A stretch of DNA of 64,000 nucleotides from an uncultured Verrucomicrobiota bacterium (GTDB lineage Bacteria; Verrucomicrobiota; Kiritimatiellia; CAIVKH01): the NCBI GenBank assembly GCA_937996795.1, contig CALKUH010000068.1, positions 1 through 64,000 on the forward strand, in the 5' to 3' direction. Position 1 is the first letter of the stretch, and every line of letters begins with the position of its first letter. Both the position numbers and the translations under genes were made by a program. Below are positions 16,246-25,162 of the stretch, one piece after another. Below the pieces are notes generated by a model. The model did no database searches, had not been told where the DNA came from, and saw only the letters and a program-made list of their open reading frames with translations.

Positions 16246-17556
16246 ATGAGCATGAAAGAAATCGGCGTTGGACTTTTGGGGTTCGGGACCGTCGGCGCGG
16301 GCGTCGTCGAGGGCTTGCAGCGCAATGCGGACCTGCTGGCGCGTCGCGTCGGCGTGCGGCCGGTGCTGCGGTGGATCGCGGACCTCGATTTGGAGCGCGA
16401 CCGCGGCGTCGTGGTGGAGAAATCGATGCTGACGCGCGATGCGCGGGCGGTGGTCGAGGATCCGAACGTGCAGGTGATCGTCGAACTGATCGGCGGCGTC
16501 GGCATCGCGCGTGAACTCGTGACGCGCGCGCTGGAACTCGGCAAGGCCGTCGTGACGGCGAACAAGAAGATGCTCGCGGAATACGGATCGACGCTCTTCC
16601 CGCTGGCCGCGAAACACAACGCGCCGCTCGCGTTCGAGGCGAGCGTCGCGGGCGGCATCCCGATCATCAAGGCGCTGCGCGAGGGCCTGGTCGCGAATCA
16701 CATCGGCGCGGTGTATGGCATCCTCAACGGCACCTGCAATTACATCCTGACCCGCATGGAGCAGGAGGGGCTGCCGTTTGACGAGGTGCTGAAGGCGGCG
16801 CAGGCGGCGGGCTACGCGGAGGCGGAGCCGAGCCTCGACATCGACGGCCACGACACGGCGCACAAGGCGGCGCTGCTCGCGTCGCTCGCGTATGGCTTCC
16901 CAGTGCCGATGAAGGCCCTTCACGTCGAGGGCATCCGGGGGCTGGCGTCGGAGGAAATCCGCTACGCCGCGGAACTCGGCTACCGGATTAAATTGCTCGC
17001 GATCATCAAACACGAGGCGGCGGGCGTCAGCGTGCGCGTGCACCCGACGCTGGTGCCGCGCGGCCACATGCTCGCGTCGGTGGACAGCGTCTTCAACGCT
17101 GTGCTGGTGCGCGGCGACATCGTGGGCGACACGCTGTATTACGGGCGCGGCGCGGGCCGCCTGCCGACGGCGAGCGCGGTGCTGGCGGACATCGCGGATG
17201 TGGCGGTGCAGTGGGCGCGCGGGGGCGGCGGCGGGTTGCCGGTGCTGCCGCCGGACGCGTCGGGCGCCGCGGTGTCGCTGGTCCCCGTCCAGTCGGTGGC
17301 CACGCGCTACTACCTGCGCCTGGCGCTGCTGGACCAGCCGGGCGTGCTGGCGCGGGTCGCGACGGTGCTGGGCCGGCACCGGATCAGCATCGCGTCGATG
17401 ATGCAGAAGGAGCAGCGGCGCGACGGGCATGTGCCCGTGATCGTGCTGACGCACGGCGCGGTGGAGAGCCAGTTCGAGGCGGCGCTGAAGGAGATCGACG
17501 CGCTCGACGTGGTCGGCGCGCCGACGGTGCGCCTCCGCATCGAGGATTTTGCCTGA
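16246..17556 (+). CDS. hom: Homoserine dehydrogenase
   Basis: 436 residues. It reduces aspartate semialdehyde to homoserine for threonine and methionine. The NAD(P)-binding domain starts GVGLLGFGTVGAGV. The catalytic core has NGTCNYIL and AEPSLDIDGHDTAHKAALLA (Lys and Asp of the active site), and a C-terminal ACT domain (about 345-425, YYLRLALLDQPGVLARVA) allows feedback by threonine. I chose the ATG at 16246 because the family N-terminus begins there. An ATG at 16219 with a better Shine-Dalgarno would add nine residues. It is the first structural gene after the Thr/Ile attenuator. Confidence 0.95.
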   Translation: MSMKEIGVGLLGFGTVGAGVVEGLQRNADLLARRVGVRPVLRWIADLDLERDRGVVVEKSMLTRDARAVVEDPNVQVIVELIGGVGIARELVTRALELGKAVVTANKKMLAEYGSTLFPLAAKHNAPLAFEASVAGGIPIIKALREGLVANHIGAVYGILNGTCNYILTRMEQEGLPFDEVLKAAQAAGYAEAEPSLDIDGHDTAHKAALLASLAYGFPVPMKALHVEGIRGLASEEIRYAAELGYRIKLLAIIKHEAAGVSVRVHPTLVPRGHMLASVDSVFNAVLVRGDIVGDTLYYGRGAGRLPTASAVLADIADVAVQWARGGGGGLPVLPPDASGAAVSLVPVQSVATRYYLRLALLDQPGVLARVATVLGRHRISIASMMQKEQRRDGHVPVIVLTHGAVESQFEAALKEIDALDVVGAPTVRLRIEDFA

Positions 17557-17562
17557 AGCGGA

Positions 17563-17648
17563 AACCACGAATGGACACAAATACACACGAATGGAATGCG
17601 GGGAAGCCGGATTTCCTGATTCGCGTTCATTCGTGTTCATTGGTGGTT
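17563..17648. repeat. Intergenic imperfect inverted repeat (CACGAATGGACAC type)
   Basis: The left arm 17563-17593 (AACCACGAATGGACACAAAT and on) and right arm 17619-17648 (ending CATTGGTGGTT) are near reverse complements over about 30 bases with several mismatches. Such ACGAATGAACACGAAT palindromes recur between genes in many environmental bacterial genomes. It lies inside the hom-lysC operon. A REP/MITE-like origin or an mRNA hairpin are both possible. Confidence 0.6.
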
Positions 17649-17656
17649 GTATTCCC

Positions 17657-18826
17657 ATGAAATCGGTTGTGCTCATCTACGAGAATGCGGCGGATCTGCC
17701 GCAGGCCGCGCTGGACCGGCGTACGCCGCTGGAGGTGGCGCGTTGCCCGGCCGCGGCGCGCATTGTGTCCGAGGGCCGCGCGGGCCAGTTGTCGCGCCCG
17801 TCCTCGCGCGCGACGCTTTCGGCGGAAGCCTGCCTGGCGGCCTTGTGCGGTGTCCCCGCGGAGGCGCGTGCGCTGCTGGCGCGCGGCCCGCTGGAGGCGG
17901 CGTCGATGGGCCTCGAACTCGACGGCTACACGCATGCCTATCGCGCGGACCTGGTGACGCTGGACGACACGGTGTTGCGCGACGGATGGCTTGCGCGCCT
18001 CACGCTGCAGGAGACCGAGCAGCTCGCGCAGGTGGTGCAGAAGGTGTTTGATCCCGCGCGCGTGCGCTTCGTGACCCGCGCGCCGGGCCGCCTGGTCGCG
18101 CTGGTGCGCGCGCCGGACGAGGACCTTGCGCCGGGCGTGGCGCCGTGGATGCAGGAAGGCCAGGAGGTGGAATGGCCGCGCGCGCGCGATGAGGGGTTGA
18201 TCCGCGACGTGTTGGAAAAATCGGCGCAGCACCTGGCGCGGCAGACCATCAACGATGTGCGCGTGGATTTGGGCGAGAATCCCGCGTCGGCGATCTGGCT
18301 GTGGGGTGGCGGCCCGCTGGCCCGCGTCGCCAGCGCGGTGCCCGCCCCGACCCTGGTGCTGACGCAGAGCGCGATGGCGGGCGGTCTCGCGCGCCTGCTG
18401 GGCCTCGCGGTGCAGCCGTTGATGGATCCGTGGGCGGCGACGCACCCGGGCGATGTGGTCGATGCGGACGCCCTGCGCGCCGCGCTGCACACGCACGACC
18501 GGCTGGTGGTCTATGTCGAGTCGCCTCCGGAATTGCGCCGCGGCCCGGCCCGTGAACGGGTCAGCCTGCTGGAGCGGATGGATGTCCTGCTGACGCAGCC
18601 GCTGCTGGATGTGTTCAAGCGCATCAAGCAGCGCCGCGTGGTGCTGGCCTCGGTGGATGCCGCCGTGCCGGCGGAGGCCGACCGCCGGGTGCCCGCGCTG
18701 GTGGGCGTCTGGGGCTCGCACCTGGAGCCGGACGCCGCGACACGATGGGATGAACCGTCGTGCGCGAAAGGCGCGCTGGCGGATGCGACGCCCGAGGATG
18801 TGGTGGATTTGATGAGAGGAGCATGA
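17657..18826 (+). CDS. iPGM-like (ApgM/proposed homoserine kinase family) protein lacking catalytic residues
   Basis: 389 residues. The start resembles archaeal-type cofactor-independent phosphoglycerate mutases: a hydrophobic strand, then RTPLEVARCPAAARIVSEG and GPLEAASMGLEL. A subfamily of these, found beside hom and thrC in other genomes, is annotated as proposed homoserine kinase. The position between hom and lysC supports that relation. However, the metal-binding and nucleophile motifs are missing: YENAAD replaces GDGMAD, RATLSAEA replaces the GSDVANLS region, and SVDAAVP / ADRRVP replace the C-terminal GDH and HXXXPVP motifs. It may be a pseudoenzyme or regulatory partner. No intact thrB or thrC is in the window. 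Its stop overlaps the lysC start (ATGA). Confidence 0.7.
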   Translation: MKSVVLIYENAADLPQAALDRRTPLEVARCPAAARIVSEGRAGQLSRPSSRATLSAEACLAALCGVPAEARALLARGPLEAASMGLELDGYTHAYRADLVTLDDTVLRDGWLARLTLQETEQLAQVVQKVFDPARVRFVTRAPGRLVALVRAPDEDLAPGVAPWMQEGQEVEWPRARDEGLIRDVLEKSAQHLARQTINDVRVDLGENPASAIWLWGGGPLARVASAVPAPTLVLTQSAMAGGLARLLGLAVQPLMDPWAATHPGDVVDADALRAALHTHDRLVVYVESPPELRRGPARERVSLLERMDVLLTQPLLDVFKRIKQRRVVLASVDAAVPAEADRRVPALVGVWGSHLEPDAATRWDEPSCAKGALADATPEDVVDLMRGA

Positions 18827-20049
18827 ACATGGCCTTGATTGTGCAAAAATACGGCGGCAGCTCCGTGGCCGACGTCGAATGCATGCGCCGCGTGGCGCAG
18901 CGCATCGTGAAAACACGGGACGAGGGCAATCGCGTGGTGGTCGTGGTGAGCGCGATGGGCGACACCACGGATGACCTGATCGACCTCGCCAAGAAGATCA
19001 ACCCCGATCCGAACGAACGCGAGATGGACGCGCTGATGGCGACGGGCGAGCAGATTTCGTCGGCGGTGCTGACGATGGCGCTGCATCACCTCGGCGCGGA
19101 CGCCGTTTCAATGACCGGCCCGCAGGCGGGCATCTATACCGACGACGTCCACATGAAGGCGAAGATCCGCGCGCTGAAACCGAAGCGGCTGATCGCGCAG
19201 TTGAAGAAAAACAAGATCGTCGTCGTCGCGGGCTTCCAGGGCATGAATCCGAACGAGGACATCGCGACGCTGGGCCGCGGCGGCTCGGACACGACGGCGG
19301 TGGCGCTCGCGGCCGCCATCAAGGCGGATCGCTGCCAGATCCTCAAGGATGTCGAGGGCGTGTACACCGCCAATCCGCGGATCGTGCCCGAGGCGCGGAA
19401 GGTGGATGAAATCGCGTATGACGAGATGCTGGAGCTCGCGAGCATGGGCGCGGAGGTCCTGCAGTCGCGCGCGGTCGAATTTGCGAAGAATCACGGCGTG
19501 ACCCTGGAGGTCATGTCCAGTTTTGTGGAAAAACCCGGAACATTGGTGCGAGCGGAGGTTAAGAACATGGAAGACATCGTGGTGCGTGGCGTGGCGTCGG
19601 ACAAGAACCAGGCGAAGGTGACGGTCAAGGGCCTGGCGGACAAACCGGGCGTGGCGGCGATGATGTTCACGGAGCTCGCGCGCAAGAACATCAATGTGGA
19701 CATGATCGTGCAGAACGTCAGCGAGCGCGGCGAGACGGACATCACGTTCACCGTGCCGCGCACGGACCTGTCCAAGACCCGCCGCGTGGTCGAGGCCATG
19801 CAGGCGGACCTCGGGGCGAAGGCGATCAGCGAGGACGAGGACATCGCCAAGGTCAGTATCGTCGGCGTCGGCATGCGCAGCCACTCCGGCGTGGCGGCGC
19901 GCATGTTCGAGGCGCTGGCGAAGCAGAAGATCAACATCGAGATGATCGCGACCTCGGAGATCAAGATCTCCGTCGTGATCCGCAAGAGCGAGGCGGACAA
20001 GGCGGTGCAGGTGCTGCACAAGGCGTTTGAGTTGGGGAAGAAAAAGTAG
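18823..20049 (+). CDS. lysC: Aspartate kinase
   Basis: 408 residues, a monofunctional aspartokinase that phosphorylates aspartate at the head of the Lys/Thr/Met/Ile pathway. The kinase domain (about 1-240) starts ALIVQKYGGSSVADVECM. It has VVVSAMGDTTDDLI, the FQGMNPNEDIATLGRGGSD loop and DVEGVYTANPRIV. Two C-terminal ACT domains (about 265-405; KPGVAAMMFTELARKNINVDMI and MRSHSGVAARMFEALA) indicate feedback control by Lys and/or Thr. GAGAGGA precedes the ATG, which overlaps the preceding stop by four bases, so translation is likely coupled. Confidence 0.96.
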   Translation: MNMALIVQKYGGSSVADVECMRRVAQRIVKTRDEGNRVVVVVSAMGDTTDDLIDLAKKINPDPNEREMDALMATGEQISSAVLTMALHHLGADAVSMTGPQAGIYTDDVHMKAKIRALKPKRLIAQLKKNKIVVVAGFQGMNPNEDIATLGRGGSDTTAVALAAAIKADRCQILKDVEGVYTANPRIVPEARKVDEIAYDEMLELASMGAEVLQSRAVEFAKNHGVTLEVMSSFVEKPGTLVRAEVKNMEDIVVRGVASDKNQAKVTVKGLADKPGVAAMMFTELARKNINVDMIVQNVSERGETDITFTVPRTDLSKTRRVVEAMQADLGAKAISEDEDIAKVSIVGVGMRSHSGVAARMFEALAKQKINIEMIATSEIKISVVIRKSEADKAVQVLHKAFELGKKK

Positions 20050-20086
20050 GGACGGGAGGGCGGCCGTCGCCCATCAGGAGTTCGTC

Positions 20087-21670
20087 ATGAAAGCACGCGT
20101 TGAAATCTATGACACGACCTTGCGCGATGGGGCGCAGGGTGAGGGCATTTCATTTTCCGGGGTGGGCAAGATTCTCGTGGCGAAGCGGCTGGACGAATTC
20201 GGCGTGGATTACATCGAGGGCGGCTACGCCGCCTCGAATCCGAAGGACATGGAATTCTTCCACGCGATCCGCAAGGAGAAGCTGAAGCACGCGAAAGTCG
20301 CGGCGTTCGGCAGTACGCGTCGCGCGAATGTGAAGCCGGAGGACGACGCCGGGTGCAAGGCGCTGATCGAGGCCGGCACCCCGGTCTGCACGATCTTCGG
20401 CAAGAGCTGGCGCCTGCACGTGAAGGAAGTCCTGCGCACGACGGAGGACGAGAACCGGGCGATGATCGCCGACACCGTGCGGTTCCTCAAATCGCACGGC
20501 AAGGAAGTGATCTACGACGCGGAGCACTTTTTCGACGGCTACAAGGACAGCCGGGAGCATGCCCTGTCTACGCTGCGCGCGGCGCACGAGGCGGGGGCGG
20601 ACCGCCTCGTTTTGTGCGACACGAACGGCGGCACGCTGCCGGCCGAGGTGGCGACCATCGTCGTGGACGTGCAGAAGGAATTCCCGGGCGCGAAGCTGGG
20701 CATCCACACGCACAACGATTCCGAGCTCGGCGTCGCCAACTCGCTGGCGGCGATCGAGGCGGGCGCGTGGCATGTGCAGGGCACGATCAACGGGTTCGGC
20801 GAGCGGGTCGGCAACGCCAACCTGGTGTCGATCATCCCGAACCTGGCGCTGAAGCTCGGCTTCACCTGCATGCAGCCGCACAGTCTGAAGCAGCTCAAGT
20901 CCGTGTCGCAGTTTGTCGACGAAATGGCGAATGTGCGTTCGAACACGAAGCAGGCCTTCGTGGGCGACAGCGCCTTCGCGCACAAGGCGGGGATGCATGT
21001 GGACGGCGTGCGCAAACTGGCGTCGAGTTTCGAACACATCGACCCCGAGTCCGTCGGGAACCAGCGGCGCATCCTGATTTCCGAGCTGTCCGGCGCGAGC
21101 AACGTCTTCCTCAAGGCCGTCGAAATGGGCCTGGAACTGGACAAGAATGCGCCCGAGGTGAAGCAGATCCTGCGCGAGCTGGAGGCGCTGGAGAAGAAGG
21201 GCTACGCCTTTGAAGCGGCGGAAGCGTCCTTCAAGCTGTTGATCCAGAAGGTGCTGAAGCGGCACAAACCGTTCTTCGAGCAACAGGGCTATCGCGTTAT
21301 CGTCGAGAAGCGGCACAAGGGCGAGACGAGTTTCGCGGAGGCGACGGTGAAGCTCGCGGTTAACGGCGAGGTGGAATCGACGGTCGGCGAGGGCGACGGC
21401 CCGGTCGACGCGCTGAACGAGGCGCTGCGCAAGGCGCTGACGCGTTTCTATCCCGCCATCAAGGACGTCTCGCTGGTCGACTACCAGGTCCGCATCCTCG
21501 ACCCCGAGGAGGGCACCGGCGCGAAGACGCGCGTCTTGATCGAGTCCACCGATGGCAAGCAGTCGTGGGGCACGGTCGGCGTCTCCACCAACCTGATCGA
21601 AGCCTCGTGGGAAGCGCTCGTGGACAGCGTCGAGTACAAGCTGTTCCTCGAAGAGCAGAAGCGCGCCTAG
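20087..21670 (+). CDS. cimA: (R)-citramalate synthase
   Basis: 527 residues of the LeuA/CimA family. It condenses pyruvate with acetyl-CoA to citramalate, a threonine-independent route to 2-oxobutyrate and isoleucine. The N-terminal IYDTTLRDGAQGEGISFS and the metal-binding IHTHNDSELGVANS are visible. The long central part (FAHKAGMHVDGV) and the C-terminal regulatory domain (about 400-525) match TIGR00977-type CimA rather than isopropylmalate synthase. The 36-base gap to lysC and the good GGAG place it in the attenuated operon. That explains why the leader peptide carries Ile as well as Thr codons. Confidence 0.9.
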   Translation: MKARVEIYDTTLRDGAQGEGISFSGVGKILVAKRLDEFGVDYIEGGYAASNPKDMEFFHAIRKEKLKHAKVAAFGSTRRANVKPEDDAGCKALIEAGTPVCTIFGKSWRLHVKEVLRTTEDENRAMIADTVRFLKSHGKEVIYDAEHFFDGYKDSREHALSTLRAAHEAGADRLVLCDTNGGTLPAEVATIVVDVQKEFPGAKLGIHTHNDSELGVANSLAAIEAGAWHVQGTINGFGERVGNANLVSIIPNLALKLGFTCMQPHSLKQLKSVSQFVDEMANVRSNTKQAFVGDSAFAHKAGMHVDGVRKLASSFEHIDPESVGNQRRILISELSGASNVFLKAVEMGLELDKNAPEVKQILRELEALEKKGYAFEAAEASFKLLIQKVLKRHKPFFEQQGYRVIVEKRHKGETSFAEATVKLAVNGEVESTVGEGDGPVDALNEALRKALTRFYPAIKDVSLVDYQVRILDPEEGTGAKTRVLIESTDGKQSWGTVGVSTNLIEASWEALVDSVEYKLFLEEQKRA

Positions 21671-21720
21671 ATGCCGATGGCATCGCACACCGCGGCGCGG
21701 TATCGCTTCCAGGGACGCTC

Positions 21721-23268
21721 ATGAAGGCTGACAAGGACCTGTACCGCGAGCTGCGGAACCTCCCGCCGGAAATACTTTGGAAGGAAGAGGTGGCCCGCTT
21801 TGATCGGGCTTCGCCCAAGGAACGGAATGAGCGGGTGGCGGTCATCCGGGCGGTTGGCGTTGTTTTTGCCGCCGCGGGATCGGCCCGGGAGCGGGCTGAC
21901 GTCAAGGCGTGGCTGCTTCGCCTGCTGGACGATCCCAGCGAAAAAATCCGGCGCTATGCGATGGCCGCGATTCCGAAATTGCGCGGCGTGGAGGGGGCGG
22001 AATCGACGATGATTTCGCTGCTCAAGCGCACGACCGTGGAGCGCGAGCGCAGATACGTCGGCCGTGCCCTGGACAAGATCGGGGGCGCCGCCACGCTTGA
22101 AGCGGTGTCCGGATTGCTGCCCCAGACGGAACTCAAGGTGCGGGCCAGCGTGGCCCGCGTGGAGCGGCCGAGCGTTGTGTTGATGGACCGGCCGCTCGTC
22201 CAGCTCGACGGCCTGCATATCCATTTGCGCTGCCGCAAAGGGCTGGAGTCCTTTGTCCGGGAAGAGCTGGAGGAGCTTCATGCGAAGCGAAAACAATTTG
22301 CGCTGGTGGAGGTGCGCGGCCGGCATGTGGCCGTGCGTCCAACCGCGCCGTTTACGCTGGGCGACCTGTATCAACTCCGCTGCTTTGCCACGATCGGGTT
22401 CTCCATTGGCGCGCTGAAGCGTGACGGCGCGGCGGGCGCGCTCGCCGCGGATACGGTTGATCGGATGGCGGCTGCGATTACGTCGCCGCTCTCCCGCCGC
22501 ATTCTGAGCGCCTTTACGGAGGGCGCCCTTCGCTATCGTCTGCAATTCGATTCCCGCAGTCACCAGCGGGGCGTGGTGCGGCAACTGGCGACGCGCGCAT
22601 ACGCCCTCTGTCCGGAGCTGCTGAATGATCCGAGACGGGCGCCCTGGTCCGTGGACATCTTCGAACTGCCGCAGGCGACGTACCTTGAATTGCGGCCCCG
22701 TCTCCATCCCGATCCCCGTTTCAGGTATCGGCTGGATGATGTGCCTGCGGCGTCGCATCCGCCGCTCGCCGCCTGCATGGCCCGGCTGGCCGGTCGCGAG
22801 GAGGGCGATGTCGTGTGGGATCCGTTTTGCGGATCGGGCCTGGAATTGATCGAGCGCGCCTTGCGCGGCGGGGTCAAGACGCTGATCGGAAGCGACGTGA
22901 GCCCGGAGGCGATTGAGATCGCGCGGGCGAACGTAAACGCGGTGGCGCTCGACGGGGTGGCCTCGCGCTGGGTGTGCGGTGATTTTCGCGATGCGCTGAC
23001 CGGGGCGGGCGCGGAGCTGTCGCCGGGACGGGTAACCCTGGTGATCAGCAATCCTCCGATGGGTCGCCGGGTGCGCATCCCGGACATGCGCGCCCTGTAT
23101 GAAACATTTTTTGCCGTGGCGGCCCGTGCGCTGGCGCCCGGCGGACGCCTTGTCTTTCCGAATCCGCTGCGGCTGGCGCCGAAAGATCCCTCCCTGCGCC
23201 TCGAATTCCGCCAGGCGGTGGATCTTGGCGGTTTCACCTGCCATCTTGAAAAGTACCGGAAGTACTGA
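21721..23268 (+). CDS. HEAT-repeat plus THUMP plus Rossmann methyltransferase (RNA methyltransferase, TrmN/RlmKL-like)
   Basis: 515 residues. The N-terminal alpha-helical part (about 35-140; VKAWLLRLLDDPSEKIRRYA) looks like HEAT-type repeats. A THUMP-like RNA-binding region (about 160-275; HIHLRCRKGLESFVREELEEL) and a SAM-dependent methyltransferase domain (about 340-510) follow. The methyltransferase has VWDPFCGSGLELIERA (motif I) and VISNPPMGRR (motif IV, NPP type). Such enzymes usually make N2-methylguanosine in tRNA or rRNA. The HEAT-like extension is not usual for the family. It may be read from the upstream operon (50-base gap). The exact RNA target is unknown. Confidence 0.8.
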   Translation: MKADKDLYRELRNLPPEILWKEEVARFDRASPKERNERVAVIRAVGVVFAAAGSARERADVKAWLLRLLDDPSEKIRRYAMAAIPKLRGVEGAESTMISLLKRTTVERERRYVGRALDKIGGAATLEAVSGLLPQTELKVRASVARVERPSVVLMDRPLVQLDGLHIHLRCRKGLESFVREELEELHAKRKQFALVEVRGRHVAVRPTAPFTLGDLYQLRCFATIGFSIGALKRDGAAGALAADTVDRMAAAITSPLSRRILSAFTEGALRYRLQFDSRSHQRGVVRQLATRAYALCPELLNDPRRAPWSVDIFELPQATYLELRPRLHPDPRFRYRLDDVPAASHPPLAACMARLAGREEGDVVWDPFCGSGLELIERALRGGVKTLIGSDVSPEAIEIARANVNAVALDGVASRWVCGDFRDALTGAGAELSPGRVTLVISNPPMGRRVRIPDMRALYETFFAVAARALAPGGRLVFPNPLRLAPKDPSLRLEFRQAVDLGGFTCHLEKYRKY

Positions 23269-23281
23269 GGGGTGCGGGGTG

Positions 23282-23297
23282 CGCCGGATGTCCGGCG
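23282..23297. terminator. Hairpin between convergent genes
   Basis: CGCCGG at 23282-23287 pairs with CCGGCG at 23292-23297 around ATGT. It lies between the stops of the methyltransferase (+) and LysR (-) genes. No T run follows on either side, so it is only a possible factor-dependent or bidirectional terminator. Confidence 0.3.
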
Positions 23298-23310
23298 TGC
23301 GGCGCGCGCC

Positions 23311-24237
23311 CTAGCGGTGCTGTCCCGCGAGGTGACGACGCACGCGAGTGAGACACGCACGGCCCGCCTCCGCCGCTGCGTGGCAAAACGCTTGCGCGAG
23401 CGGAGATTCGCGGCGCTCGGCCCATGCCATGGCGAGTTCAACGCAGGCGCCCGGGGGCTGGAGCGGTCGATAAGTGATGTCATCGGGATGGAAGCCGCTC
23501 CACGAACACGGCACCAGTGATACGCCCAGCCCGCCTGCGACATGGACGAGGATCGATTGCATGTCATCCGGTTCGTAAGCGGGGGCGGGGGTGAATCCTG
23601 CCGCCATGCAGACCTTGACGATGACGTCGTGGAGTCCGGGCCCGTGCCGGCGCGGAAACAGCACGAGCGTTTCCTGCTTGAGGGCGGCCAGCGCCAGGCG
23701 CCGGCGCGAGGCCAGCGGATGCGAGCGGGGCAGGGCCACGACCAACGGCTCATCCATGACGGTTTCCGTTTGGATCCCGGGGTGTTTCACTGGCGGACGC
23801 AGCAGGCCCACGTCGATTTCGCGCCGTTCGAGCGCGTCCAGCTGGCGCGAGGGGCTCATGTCGTGGAGCGTGAGATCCACCCCGGGGTGCGCCGCGCGGA
23901 ACGCCTGCACCGCACCCGGAAGCACGCTGTACGCGGCGGATGTGACAAACCCGATGGCGAGATGGCCCCGTTTGCCCGCCGCCGCCGCCCGCGCGGTTTC
24001 CTCCGCGCGGCGCGCCTGCAGCAGGGTGGCCCGCGCTTCCTCGAGGAAGAGGCGGCCCGCATCCGTGAGTTCCACATGCCGCCGGCTCCGCCGGAAGAGT
24101 TGCACCCCCAATTCGGTTTCGAGCGCCTTGATCTGCTGGCTCAGCGGTGGTTGCGCGATGTGCAGGCGCGCGGCCGCGCGGCCGAAATGGAGTTCCTCGG
24201 CGACGGCAACAAAGTAGCGCAGGTGGCGAAGTTCCAT
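23311..24237 (-). CDS. LysR-family transcriptional regulator
   Basis: 308 residues. The N-terminal winged helix (MELRHLRYFVAVAEELHFGRAAARLHIAQPPLSQQIKALE) is classic LysR. The C-terminal substrate-binding domain (about 90-300) resembles the BenM/CatM group that responds to aromatic acids. It is divergent from the pirin gene with 46 bases between starts. A perfect LysR-type T-N11-A box lies in that gap, so it most likely controls the 24.3-29.3 kb cluster and itself. Confidence 0.93.
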   Translation of the reverse strand: MELRHLRYFVAVAEELHFGRAAARLHIAQPPLSQQIKALETELGVQLFRRSRRHVELTDAGRLFLEEARATLLQARRAEETARAAAAGKRGHLAIGFVTSAAYSVLPGAVQAFRAAHPGVDLTLHDMSPSRQLDALERREIDVGLLRPPVKHPGIQTETVMDEPLVVALPRSHPLASRRRLALAALKQETLVLFPRRHGPGLHDVIVKVCMAAGFTPAPAYEPDDMQSILVHVAGGLGVSLVPCSWSGFHPDDITYRPLQPPGACVELAMAWAERRESPLAQAFCHAAAEAGRACLTRVRRHLAGQHR

Positions 24238-24256
24238 GTCTAAATATATGCATTAA

Positions 24257-24271
24257 GTATCACTACGATAC
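24257..24271. promoter_or_regulatory. LysR-type operator (T-N11-A)
   Basis: GTATC-ACTAC-GATAC, a perfect 5-bp inverted repeat with T at 24258 and A at 24270 (T-N11-A). It is centred in the AT-rich gap between the divergent lysR and pirin starts. This is the expected binding site of the adjacent regulator. Confidence 0.65.
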
Positions 24272-24283
24272 AATAATAGTATT

Positions 24284-25132
24284 ATGAATATCAGAAGAAT
24301 GTCGTTAGGGTTTGCCGCCGTGAAGCGACAGATGGAGAGCAGGGACCGGTGCACGGCCGTCTGGAGATGGCTGGCCCTGGGCCTGCTGATGGGAGGAGTG
24401 CTCATGAATGCGAAGGCGGCAGGACGGCAGGATGCGATCACGGTGCGGCGCTCGGAGGACCGCGGGACGGCCGATTTCGGCTGGCTCCTGGGCCGGCACA
24501 GTTTCTCGTTCGGCGAATACTATGATCCCGCCCACATGGGGTTCCGCACCTTGCGGGTCATCAACGAGGACCGGATTGCGCCGGGCGGCGGGTTTCCGAC
24601 GCATCCCCATCGCGACATGGAGATCTTCAGCTATGTGGTCGAAGGCGCGCTCGAGCACCGCGACAGCATGGGCAACGGCCGCACGCTACAGCCGGGCCAG
24701 ATCCAGCTGATGAGCGCCGGGCGCGGTGTCACGCACAGCGAGTACAACCCGAACAGCGACCGGGCGACGCACATGCTGCAGATCTGGATCCAGCCGCGCG
24801 AACGGGGGCTGAAGCCGAGCTACACCGAGTGGCATCCGAAGCCGGAGCACGAAGCGGCGTCGAAGGTCCTGTTGATCTCGCCTGACGGCCGCGAGAATTC
24901 CGCCGTGATCCATCAGGACGCGGAGGTCTATCGCATCCGCCTGAAGAAGGGCGAGCGGGTCCGCCACACGCTGCCGGAAGGGCGGGGGTTGTGGCTACAG
25001 GTGATCCGCGGACCGGCCACGCTGGACGGGGTCGTCTTGCAGGCCGGTGACGGTGCGTCCGCCGAGGTGGCGGGGTCGTATGAGATCGTGGCGGGGGCGG
25101 ACGTGGAGGCGCTCTTGTTCGATCTGAAGTGA
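24284..25132 (+). CDS. Pirin family protein with N-terminal signal-like segment
   Basis: 282 residues from the ATG at 24284 (other ATGs at 24299 and 24332). The bicupin pirin core starts near residue 47 (ITVRRSEDRGTADFGWLLGRHSFSFGEYYDP). The metal site reads PTHPHRDMEIFSYVVEGALEH, matching the His-His-His/Glu set of pirins such as YhhW, some of which oxidise quercetin. A hydrophobic stretch before the core (WLALGLLMGGVLMNAKA) looks like a signal peptide, which is unusual because pirins are cytoplasmic. Divergent from lysR and first in the redox cluster; probably LysR-regulated. Confidence 0.85.
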   Translation: MNIRRMSLGFAAVKRQMESRDRCTAVWRWLALGLLMGGVLMNAKAAGRQDAITVRRSEDRGTADFGWLLGRHSFSFGEYYDPAHMGFRTLRVINEDRIAPGGGFPTHPHRDMEIFSYVVEGALEHRDSMGNGRTLQPGQIQLMSAGRGVTHSEYNPNSDRATHMLQIWIQPRERGLKPSYTEWHPKPEHEAASKVLLISPDGRENSAVIHQDAEVYRIRLKKGERVRHTLPEGRGLWLQVIRGPATLDGVVLQAGDGASAEVAGSYEIVAGADVEALLFDLK

Positions 25133-25162
25133 TTGGTGTACGCTCAAACCGGGAGGTGCTGC

